Positions 21,866 through 32,900 of a stretch of 64,000 bases of DNA are shown here, piece after piece. The stretch is taken from the NCBI GenBank assembly GCA_030704615.1, contig CM060733.1, positions 52,514,001 to 52,578,000 of the forward strand. Direction: 5' to 3'. The first letter of the stretch is position 1. Every line of letters begins with the position of its first letter. Made by a program: the position numbers and the translations under genes. Under the pieces are notes generated by a model, which saw only the letters and a list, made by a program, of their open reading frames with translations, was not told the origin of the DNA and did not search any database. The stretch comes from Takakia lepidozioides (Eukaryota > Streptophyta > Takakiopsida > Takakiales > Takakiaceae).

Positions 21866-24800
21866 CTTGGTTGAAAGAACTCAAACGATTTTCGACGGTC
21901 ACGTACCTTGTGTTCGAAACAGTATACATGTCGTATAAACAATGCCAGTAGTGAAGGTCCATGTAAGACTGGGGTATATTTAGAACGCACGGTCGAAATT
22001 GGAAAGTGTACAAAGTCTAGAAAGTGTACAAAGCATTGCCATTCATTTGATCTTGACGTGGGGTAGGAGATGGCTTCTGAGTCAAGAAAGTGCTGCCATC
22101 AAACAGCCTGAAGCTTTTTCCATACAAAGGCGCGACTTTGTCATCTGTCACCGGACGTCACTGAAAAGCAGCCCATGCTTTGCAAGGTCATGCTCGAGAA
22201 TATCTCAAAGTCGTGCAGTACTATCTCGCTCAAGTAGTGTCATAACATCAGCAGGCCCTATCGTACATTGGTGAATGTATGTGTCTCTTTTTGGATCACA
22301 AAACATCCTCTAAATGTACATGTAGTACAATTGTTTGCATGGCATGTAGTGTGAATGCAGGGGAGTGACATTGAAAATTTTGTTACTTGCTCAGATTCTT
22401 CATTTCCACAAGAAAGGGCCCTGGTACCAATGTGAAAATAGGTTGAGTTGTCGCTACAATTTATTCCATACATGTTTCTAGGTTATATCATGGGAACGAT
22501 GGGGAACTCTTGGCCAGGATGAAAGTGGCTAAGTCGTAAACATGCGTATTTTCATCCGGACAATGAATGGATTACATCCATGCTTACTGGATGACTCCCA
22601 GGAACGAGGACGAAGGATCCTGTGCCAAGAATGCAATGAATTTGTGATTAACTCTGTTAATGAAACCTAGCACGTTTTTCGTTTGTGAAAGTGGATGACT
22701 TTCATCACTGGCGGTTACCCTAGAAACGTGGGACGAGGAAGACGAAGGGGTAGATGACGGGGGCTGTGAGCAGATGCTGCGAACAGTGGAATTAGCAGGG
22801 CATTGTGTCAAGGGCGATTGCATCTACGCTGGGGCATCTGGCTTGCATTAAGGGAAGTGTTAATGTAGAGGATAAGGGCACAGCTTGGTAATCTGTGCAG
22901 CAGGGAAAGCGGTGCCGCCATCTTCTTGGTAATGATCGATTTCTGGAGGATATGCTTACAGGGAGATCGGCGTGGCATGCGATGGAGCAATCAGTGAACA
23001 GGCGGTGCCATCACTGCTATGGTGAATGGGTAGCTTAGGGCTTGCTGGAGGATGATCGTGTAGGGAACAACTAGGTAATTTGTGCTCAAGCCAGGTGAAG
23101 GGAGGTGGTGCAGTAATCGTTTCATAGCTTTGAAGAAAGGGAGTGCTGCAGGACGATTCATGAAGGGCAAGGGAAGTAATATCATGTGCTACTGACAGAA
23201 GTAATGAAGGTATAGAGGCGGTGCTGCCTGTGATTTGACCTCTGAAGGTGTAGGAGTTGCGGGGAAAGCAGCTCGGTGGAGGGGCGGAAGTGCCGTCGTT
23301 ACTCTCATGACCACGATGACAGGGAGGATGAACTTGCAAGGGAAACGGCCTGCTGCCAGGGAATAGGAAGGTGGGGTTGCTGGCACAATCAAAGGCTAGT
23401 TAAGGTGAAGGAGCAGCTCAACATGACGAGCATCTGCCAGAGGTAGGGTGTGCAAACTGATACTGCCACCATTGCATTCATGTGCGATTATTGAAAGCTG
23501 CACTTGTGGGAGAAGCAATTGCTGCCAGATGACGGGCAGCGATGGGATTACTGACTTGGCCACATGTTGACTGGTGCAATCGCCAGAATGAGGGCATTGG
23601 CTTGTGGACAGTGAATCAGGTTATTTGTAAATAAGGAGGCAAAGAGTGAAATGTACAGAGCAAGAAGCTTTCAGATGATGACTGTCTTCTTGTTATCATA
23701 TCAGATCTTAGGGTAGATTAGCAGAGATGGTGGGATAGGGTAGTTAGTTGGCAAGCGATAGGGTTACTGCCATGGGCTGAAGCACAGCCATCATGACTCA
23801 CTGAACGCTTGAATCGACAAATATCTGAAAGGTGGAGTGGCAGAGCGATGACAGGATCTGACATGCATAGATCTTTGTTTTTACAACGTGGCATTCAGAC
23901 GACAAGAGGAGTTAGGGTAGCTGCTGACAGAGATGGTGAGGTGCCATTTCGGGCAGGCAATCCCACCGCTTCACCTGGGGTATAAGACAGCTAAGTTCGT
24001 AGATGCATGGCTCTTTTCTCAGACTTAGGAATAGAGGCTTCTTCTTCTTCCACTTAGGAATATTTGCTATGGAATTTTGGTAGAGACACTCTCAATGGAA
24101 ATGAGAGAGACAGAAAAAGATTTTGGAAAATGGAATGGAGACTTCTGGAATTCATACCAGTCCTGGTGGTAGAGAGAAAGTGAGGCAGGGTGGAAGTTAT
24201 GTGGAGTGCTGCAAGAAGTTGGGAAGTCAGTTCTTAACATAAGATGTTTCCTGTTTTGGGAGGATGTGAATGAGGGAGAGTAAAGAAGAAGTGCCCATGA
24301 CTTACAATGAGGGCAGCATGCATATAATTAGGTTAGGCAGTAGCATTTTCAGAGAGAATGAATCAGGTGGAAGTAAACCTGTTGGCTGCTGATTACATGA
24401 TATACTTAGAAGCATGCAGGGGCTAAGGCCTGCAACAGAGAAGATCACTTGAGGGTGATTATTGGTAGCCCATTTGTATCTGCAAGAAAGGATTGAGAGG
24501 GTTGAAAGTGTCATATGTCCTTGATGCAAAGGGATGGGGAAAAGAGATCTTGAAAGAGGAATGGTGGATCATCAAAGTGAGGCTATGTGTGTGGAAAACC
24601 CGGAGCTGGTTGTAGTTGAACCAGTGACCACAAAACTTGATGTGTATTTCATGGAACTGGCCTGCCAGTATGATCAAGTGATTGCCCTTCATGGGTGCTG
24701 GCTAACCTGATTTTGTGATAATGTATGTGTTGAAACATTTAGGAAACAGAACCCTGGCATATGAAATACCTTGTTTATAAATGAGCAAAGTTATAAATTA

Positions 24801-25003
24801 GAGAAACTTCTCAACCCCTATCCATGTCTTCTCTTCCGCTACGGCGTGGATGAGGGTACCCAATCTCTGATCATGAATAGAGTAGAAGTAATTACCTGTG
24901 GTGTGAGTCATAGGGCAGTAAGTGTATATTTGGGTAAGAAACAATTTAGGAGTTAACTAGAAGGGGATTTATGCCCCCTTCTTTTCACACTACAGGCACA
25001 AAT
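21866..25003. other. Intergenic, degenerate internal repeats
   Basis: No gene that I can support. Between 22.85 and 23.6 kb phrases such as CTTGGTAATCTGTGC, GGCGGTGCCNNC and TGGAGGATNNT recur with irregular spacing near 180-215 bp, as in a strongly diverged tandem repeat. The proline- and histidine-rich minus frames there look like by-products of this composition. Confidence 0.35.
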
Positions 25004-28000
25004 TTACCTCTCTTTCCTAGAGAACTTGAGATTGTGTTTTTGAAGTCTGGGCAAGTGCAAATCTGGGAAATTGGAAACTGTTACCTCGTACGCCCTATTG
25101 TGAAGAACAGATCCCATCGTCACCATACTATACACCCGTCCGTAGCCTGGTGGGGGAACATCAACAACGTGGGTGATCCGACACTGAAGGGTTTTCGCTG
25201 ATTCAATCTTGCACTCGTGCTCTGCACCTGCCTCAACCCGCCGGACCACCTTTCCGTTTCTTTTCGTAGGCCAGTCGTTGCCAAGTGGAGGGCGTGCATG
25301 AAATGGGGAAGGGAAATCATGCGAAGAATTAACCGTCATGACAGTTGGTCCTCTTGGGAGCCAAAATCTTGCATCTTGCATCATGTCAATTATGTAGATA
25401 GTGTAGTTCCTATCTTAACTGGCCAAACATTTGGGATTTGAGGTTTGCTTATCACCGAATCACGGACAGTTCCCCTCACGCAACGTTTCATGTCATCAGG
25501 ACAAAACCAGAACTTGTGAGGCCTGACCTCCCGCGCACTATAATGCTTGAACAACCCTGTGAAAGTTGGGGCTGGAGTCCCTGCTGGGGCTCTACAAATC
25601 ATAGATGTGCACTTCACAAAGGACCTTGCCCTGATAGCGGAACATTTCATCTTTGAGCCTTGCGTAGTTCGTTCTATGTGCCACAGCGCGTCTGCACAAT
25701 CAGACTCCTGGATGGGCAGCATGTTCGCCCCTTCTTCCCGTGTAGTTGTAGTTGTCGACTCCGTGAACTCTGTCGAGGATGATTCACCCACAAATGATGT
25801 TGTGTGCACGAAAGTGGGTGGCACGCACACGTGGCACCGAAAAGTTATCCCTATCATGTCGATGCGAATCCCCGTCCGATCCCGGAGGGGTGTCCAGTTT
25901 GCGCTTGCATGAACCGAATCTCTCCTCACCTTCCAGATGAGGATGTCTGGATTGCAAAGGTGTTCCCATTGTGCATTCGTTTACAACCTTTGCCATTCTA
26001 ACAGGATTCTTGCATCTGTTTGCAGCCCTCAACTGCAACTCCGCCCTGTCTGGCCCCTTACCAGAACCGCTTCCACGAAAGAAATCCCGGTACCGTGTTT
26101 GTTGCGAAAGCGCTCGGACCATGTCATCCGAAGTGGCAACATACAGGTCCTGTCCGTTCTTGCCGGATTGCGCATTCCACACACTATGCACAGTCTCGGA
26201 TAGATTACAAGAAGGCATATCCGCTATGTCCTCATATTCTGCACACAATATTCTTTCCATTTATTATTGTACTTCAAAAGCTAATATCATTGAAGAAAAG
26301 ATACGTCGACAGGGGTAACACCGCAAATTGAACTCTTGCAAGCATTGGAAATTTAGAAGGGACCTCATGCTGCATTGGAGGAGTACCACCATGCCCTTAT
26401 AGTTTGGTATAAGGAGTTTGCTTCGATCTCGCTTGTCGCATCTTTATACAGCCGGCAGAGTCTCATGTGTTCCTCCTACAACTCTGGTTTTATGCAATTC
26501 TTAGTGTGCCTTCGGAGAAACTGAGTCCAATGCAACAGGCAAGTGCGCTCCCTGCCCACCATGGGTATTTTCGGATCACCACTTCCAAGACCGGACTGCA
26601 TTCCAATTTGCCTGCGTGCTATCGGCCATAAACCCATGAAAATTTGGATCTGAGACACCATGATTCCTCATGACTTTCACAAGGGACTTCCACATCAGGA
26701 TTTGAGACTCAGTGTCTTCGGATTGCATGTCTCGCACTACAATTGTCATAACCCTTTGGTAAGAAGGATCGTACACATGGGCAGCCATGGTTGTCCAGCC
26801 CTTCACACGTTTCACATGATCAAACATGAGCCAGGATTTCTGGAGATCGCCACCGGGCTGCATTCTGCGGACCAAGCTAACTCCCGCAACTGTGGACATC
26901 TTGAACAAGAACACTTTCAACGACCCCTGACCAGGGAAAACATTGTCTTGAATGAAGTCGTACATGCTTCTCCGCTTCAATTCTAGGATGCTATCCACGT
27001 AACCTGCGCTCCATGTTCCCATTCTGAGTGCGTTGATCTGGTTGTGTACATTTGGTGAACTAAGGGTCGAGAAATAGTCCATAACCACGTCCAGTTTTTC
27101 TCTGTCCAGTTCTCGATGTTCTCTTCCGCTCCTCCTAGAATGTGTTTTTGTAAGAAGCTTTTGCTTGCAAAAAGTGCAATTGCAGATGGCGGTGCATAAG
27201 GAGCATTCTCCACCTTGTGCCGTAGATGTCCCCGAATTGTTTCAAGACTTTCTCGACAATCCCCTTTCGATACGGGGTGGGTATGATTACCGAGATGAAC
27301 ACAAGCTCGAATAAGGCCGCGAAAACGATGGAGCACATAGTACATGTGGGCCTTGCATGTGCCAATGCATGTTGGAGCCGTTTTGCAATATTTGCAGAGC
27401 AACGTCGTGTTTTTAGGAGGTGGGCACCCAACCTTGAATGGGTTATCCGCGCAAAGTCCCTCTCACTCCGTCTCGTTTGGGGAGCCTCTCAATGCCAAAC
27501 AGTTGCAGACTTCATTTCCACAACGTAGGTGCCCAACACAGACTGATCTACGGAAAGACAAGCCATGAGGGTTATGTATATTGGTTGTTTTAGTTCGACA
27601 CCAAGGGTGTCCGTCGTGCTTCTTGTCCATCCCTTGCATGAGTCCCCCAAACCTCCACAGGACGTCGGAGGTGGCAGCTCAAAAACCACATCTCCATCAA
27701 ATTCTACGGGAAGGTATTTTGCTCTAACAATATTTATTGTCCCCCATGCAATTCCACGCACGTCACTTCTGCAATTTGGCAAGCATTTCATAGACTGCAA
27801 CTTTGGAACAACACTGCCTATCTCCTACAAATCTGGTTCTTCGACAGAAGATAGATGTGTTGGAGGTGGTGGAATCTTAGAGATGTCTTCGTCACCGGAG
27901 CTTTCCGAGAGATCGACAAAAGCCATCGATGTACTGGTGTCCTTTTTTTTTATTGTAGCAAGAGTGAAGGCCGGAGCCACCGAAGCGGCAGTTCCTGGTG

Positions 28001-28596
28001 TGAGTGTAGAACCTGCAGACAAACGTCGCTGATCCCCGTGCACGCGGTAAGTGCCTGCTGGAACTCTCCATTGTCTGATACGGTCATCGCACACAAATGG
28101 CTCCAGAATCATCATACTGTCGACCCTACCGGTGAAGTCGTGCACTTCTTTCTCCATATGCACAGTTCCAACTTGCAGATCCAAGCTTCTACAGAGGACA
28201 TCCTCTCCCACGGTTGCCATCCCATTGGCGTCTGGCACTTTGGTGAAGGGGAGCGATTTGTAAGGACAGTAGAACTTTACCAACTCTCCTGTGAGAGCCA
28301 TTCGTAAAGCAGAGAAGAGTATGGGAACGGTGTCCAACAAAGTGTGCCAGCACTGGAGCAACGAGCCGTACGTCTGGGGATAGCATCAAACAACATGATC
28401 GACGCACCCATACTGGAACGTTACTGCTGATGCACGGCTAGGTGGATGAGCAGTTTCATTCCACTTTGCAACAGACCATCTATCCTCATCCATCCATATT
28501 ACCCATCTGACAAGGTATCCTATGTAATCATTAACTACCTGTATCCAACGGTTTTCTTCAGACACCAGCTGTCCAGCCACCCGTTCATTCTATCTT
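25004..28596 (-). pseudogene. MULE-like transposase pseudogene (multi-part)
   Basis: Reading leftward from about 28,596, blocks of one large protein follow in order. First is an N-terminal region (VSEENRWIQVVNDYIGYLV, later EDVLCRSLDLQVGTV). Then come a Cys/His cluster (CKYCKTAPTCIGTCKAHMYY) and a core with LMFDHVKRVKGWTTMAAHVYDP, VVRDMQSEDTE, FMADSTQANWNAV and ERTCLLHWTQ. Last are a segment with DMPSCNLSETVHSVW and SGKGPDRAELQL, and a Cys-rich tail. The core resembles the RNase H-fold of Mutator-like transposases (first D, E-containing strand, then D-x5-W-x-A). Disablements I can trace are TGA 28,386-28,388, TAG 27,825-27,827, a shift near 27.45 kb, a one-base shift in an A-run near 27,091, a shift near 26,600, TAG 26,476-26,478, TGA 26,365-26,367 and at least two more shifts. 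It is head-to-head with the ParB/methylase-like pseudogene. Family assignment is tentative. Confidence 0.6.
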
Positions 28597-29202
28597 AAGA
28601 TGTGATGTGTCATAACTGAAGATGAAAAGCAGCTAGGATGAAATTGTTCTACTTGTTTTTCATTCATTTGTTTTGAATGAGCAGAGGACGTGGAGAAGAC
28701 ACCACCACCGAAGCGACAACCAAAAATTCCCTAGGCACGTACTTCTGTTCTAAAACAACCTTACTTTAGCGCGACTCTTGACCGTTCAGGGACGACGTGT
28801 CTTGCATGCAGATGCTCCACGCAACCCCGCCACTTCTCCACGAAGCTGGCATCTTGGCGCAGTAGGGGCAGGGGAGAGGCAAGTTCCTCTTTCTCGCACC
28901 ACTTTTTCGCTCCCTAACTGCAATCCTGGATCATGTCAATAGTGAGACTCCCTCTCGAGCTAGAAGAAGGCGCCGCCAAACTCTGTACTTCACATCTAGC
29001 AAACAAAGGTTGCGGACGAAGGAGAGAATGAAGAAGATCCGAAGGGAACTCATGTTGGGGGAGGACACCGGGTTGATTCAGGTTACAGGTTGATACAGGT
29101 TACAGACACAGACATTCGAAACGAACATTGCCCTTTGAATGATTGATTTCGACCCGAATTGAGTGGCCTGGTTCTCTTTTCTTTTGACGTTTGAATATCA
29201 CA
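28597..29202. promoter_or_regulatory. Divergent intergenic region between two pseudogenes
   Basis: This lies between the start of the minus-strand transposase-like gene and the palindrome array, and would have held both promoters. A small plus frame beginning ATGAGCAGAGGACGTGG at 28,677 could be a first exon of the ParB/methylase-like gene, whose recognised coding part starts at an acceptor (29,900-29,901). I cannot prove the splice. No TATA box is evident. Confidence 0.3.
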
Positions 29203-29772
29203 AAACAACCTTGCGTTGACGCAAGGTTGTTTCGAATGTACTGTCTATGTCTGTTTTTCCCATTCACTGTTTGTTTTCCCACCGTTGCAGATCCCACAAT
29301 CAACCTTGCGTCAACGCAACGTTGGTTTGGGTTGCAGGCCTGTATTCTTCTGAAGGGTTTTTTCGAATGGTTGAAGCTCACCAAACAACCTTGCGTTGAC
29401 GCAAGGTTTTTTGAGAGTATAGCGAATGTCTTGTTTTGCCTTCACTCTCAAAATTGCCAGCCCAAGAAACAACCTTGCGCCAACGCAAGGTTGATTTGGG
29501 CTGCACTCCAGTGTCCTTCTGCAGGGTTTTCTGGAACTACTAGAGCTCATCAAACAACCTTGTGTTGACACAAGGTAGTTTGAGAGTCTTGCCAATGTCT
29601 GTTTTTTCCTTCAATCCCACAGTTGCATGCCCCAGAAACAACCTTGCGTCAACGCAAGGTTGATTTGGGGTGTAGTTCTGTGTCCTGTGTCCTGTGTCCT
29701 GGCGAAGTCTGTATTTGACTCCTTTCCCATTGTTGGAAGCCCCAGAAACAACCTTGCGTGAACGCAAGGTTG
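29203..29772. repeat. Array of seven 24-30 bp palindromes, about 85 bp apart
   Basis: Palindromes of the form CAACCTTGCGT-NN-ACGCAAGGTTG are at 29,203-29,232, 29,301-29,324, 29,383-29,412, 29,470-29,493, 29,552-29,581, 29,639-29,662 and 29,749-29,772. Centre-to-centre distances are about 95, 85, 84, 85, 84 and 110 bp. The central dinucleotide alternates TG, CA, TG, CA, TG, CA, then GA, so neighbours are in opposite orientation. Intervening segments fall into two related classes (one with AATGTCTGTTTT-like text, one with CTTCTG-AGGGTTTT), so the true tandem unit is about 170 bp with two inverted palindromes. The copy at 29,552 has GTGT paired with ACAC, a compensatory change. The array lies just upstream of the splice acceptor at 29,901, probably in a 5' intron. 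Confidence 0.9.
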
Positions 29773-29901
29773 ATTGGGGCTGCAAATGAAGGGTCATTTT
29801 GACTTGTCCCAAGGCTGTTTTGGGCCATGCAACTGCATGTTTATCTTTAATTGTGTTCAATACCAGACTTCATGACTGATTGATCTTTCATTTTTTTACA
29901 G

Positions 29902-32900
29902 AGGAAAAGGAAAAGGCAAGAACCTGCCAGAGACGGAGGAGAGGTAGACTATGAAGATGATGAAGAAGGTGATGACGAGCATTACGCAGACAGAGCAAAG
30001 GCTGTTATCGGGGGACAGAAGGTGAACTCTTCGAAGGTCATCCTGTCCATGGAAATTCCTGGTGGAGACATCCTTATCCCAATGTGCAGAATGATATCAA
30101 TGCCCGCTGTCCGGCCAGCACTCAGAAACGACATAAGGAAACTTAAAAATGATTTTGTGCATGGGTATGTGAAGGGTTCTGCGGTGTTCTATATTTCCAC
30201 AATTGACACGAAGGGCGAGAGTGCCCTGTATCAGAAGAGATAGAGGAAGGTTGGGATGCATGTTGGCATGAAGTTAATAGGGAGTTCGAGGCCAAACTAT
30301 TCAAGAAGGCTTCCACGAAAGTTTTCATGGGGAAGATGTTTTTTGTGTGGGATGGAAATCACCGGTTGCTTGCCTGGATGGACTACATATCGGAATTGCA
30401 CTCTGACGAAAAGGACTGGCACTGGAGCGTTCATTCTATGGTTCTGGATCACAAAGGACGAATCACACAGCTGCTCACTGCCATGCACGACATCAACAAG
30501 TAAGTTTTCCGAAATTGTTGTGCATTATTTGATTGCATTGCTCTGTTTGTGGTTGTTTTCTTCTTAATTGGAAAAGTGATTGTTCAATGCAGATCAAATG
30601 AAACCTCCAACGTAACAACCAACCTCTGCCACACCCTTTTCCGGGTCTTGCAGATCGGTATGATGCCACTGGAATCGTTTGCGAACGTCTTGAGTCCAAG
30701 TCAAATGAAGAGATGCAGGGAGAAGAAGCTCGTCACCTGGTATAGCCTAACAAGAGAGGCATTTCTTGACTACATGTACACGGTAAAGAAACTTAAACCG
30801 AATTGAAATTCAGACTTGTTTGTTCCCTATTTTCATTGGCTGTGAATTGAAGGATCTTAAATGTTGGATTGTCTGTAGCAAGAGATAGCTGAAGACGAAG
30901 GCCGAATACTACGCCACTCACGCAGAGGAGGAGAGGTCTGTTGTGGGGGTGGCGGAGGCAATCCGGTTTGAGATGGATAACCACAGGAAGAACCTGCTGA
31001 GTGCGTTCGACAAACAAATCCGTATTGCAGATCCCGGTCTTGGCTCAGAGTTCCTGGAGCAGGTGAAAGTGCACTACGACAAGTATGGAATTAAACCCAA
31101 AATGACACAAGAGAAACTGCATCGCCTGTCCATTTCAATGGTGGACACCGCAACCAAAATCAGATGGTTGGAGATTTGGAACTCGGATCCTCTGGTGAAG
31201 GACACGTATGGGTTTCCAAGAACAGAGAAAGATCCCAAAACCAATGTGGTAAAAGTGGTGAGCGACCACTCCTTTGACCAGTGGCTTCACAAAGCTACAT
31301 TCTGGAGCTAGGTGAGAGAAACTACCATTCATTCTTGCAGTCTCCATTTTTCCATGATTCCGTGTTGCTTAGCTCCATATCCTCACATTTGCCTTGTTGG
31401 AACAGCTGGAGAGACGTGCTATTTCAGCACTGGAAGAGTCCTTGACTGACTACAAAATCACAATGACAACACCCAGAATCTCTCTTGAGCAATACATTCG
31501 GAGATGGAAAGGTGCTATATGGAACAACTGTTTCTTCAGGGAGTTTGAGAGAGACAAAGACATTTCCAGGTCGAATGAGTTCAAGAATCAGTACAATAGC
31601 GAGCAAGCTATGAAGCGAGTCTTGTACAGGTATCATGTTTCTTCATTGCCTCTTTTTTTGATTTCGTTTTTTCTCATCAAATCATTCTTATGTTATTGCA
31701 AGGCATGGTTTGGGACTGCCAATGTGAGGCTACTCTGATCGTCTGCCGTTCCTTTCCTAGATGCAAATTAACCTTGCGTCAACGCAAGGTTGATTCGGGC
31801 TGGTGGTTCTGCACTTCTTGCACATATTTTCGTTTTGTTGTACGGTACTTCTCCAGGCATGTTCCAACCTTGCGTTGACGCAAGGTTGGATGTAGGTCTT
31901 GCAAAACAGTATTTTTTGAAATTTCTCTTCACGTAGAAGTACATTTTCCGTTCATTCTCTTCTTGTCCACAGTCTCTTCGTTTCAAATTCTACTTCTAAA
32001 TATTCATTTTACAGACTCATTTAACGCAAGGTTGTTTGAGGCTTGATTTTACCTGCACATTCAAGTTAACCTTCAATGCATTTGCCAGCCTTGCGTTGAC
32101 GCAAGGCTGTACATTCCTCGTGATAGACCAATTTTGTGTTATCATTGCTGATATTGGAAGTTTGTTGGGATGCCTCAAACAACCTTGCGTCAACGCAAGG
32201 TTGATCGAGGTACTTTGTTTTTCCTGCTTCTATGTTTCTGTTGGACAATGGCTTTCACTAAATTGATCATTTGGGTGTGTATCCAGGTACATATACCATG
32301 TCCTCATTCCCGGCAAGTATCTTAGTGATGAACCGGATTTCATTTTCATGTGGGCGGACCCCACTAAGGACAAGACAATGTACACTGCTGGAATCGCGAA
32401 GGACTGGGGCAGGGCGCACTTCAGAGATTGTGGCTGGTACCTGGACTTGCCCAAACATGACACACCGTTCGAGGAGGTGGTCATGCGCAACTTCAATGAC
32501 AATGTAGCTGCTCTTGCACCACTCAGTGACAAGGAAATTCAGGAGAGAATAATTCAAGCCCTCGCAGCAAAGGAGCCGAAGAAAAGTAGCACTCCCAAAC
32601 GGAAAGGGAAGGGCGCAGGTGATGGGAAGGGTAAGGGGAAGATTGTGGCTGGGCAGGAACAGGCTGTGCATGACACCACGGAGCGTTAGCCCTCTCCAAC
32701 TCGCAAGGACAGGAGAACTCCGAAAACTAAAGAACAGCCTTACGAGGCCAGAGAGCACCCTTCTCGGGTTTTGGGTCAGTATGAAAATGAGGTGATTAAC
32801 GAGAGCTTCTTGGCAATGATGGAATCTAGAAAATCCACATTCAAAGGAGAGAGATCGAAGACTGGGGACATCCTGGTTTCTTCCTCACAAAGGTGCCCAC

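Noticed and set aside
22584-23392. Proline- and serine-rich minus-strand ORFs
   Set aside because: Several overlapping frames share the composition of a degenerate repeat, and none has a domain or splice support.
29203-29772. CRISPR array
   Set aside because: Spacing is regular, but spacers are homologous to one another, repeats alternate in orientation, there are no cas genes and the host is a plant.
29191-29860. Protein-coding frames running through the palindrome array on both strands
   Set aside because: They are open only because the repeat unit lacks stops in some frames. They share the repeated translated motif and have no independent support.
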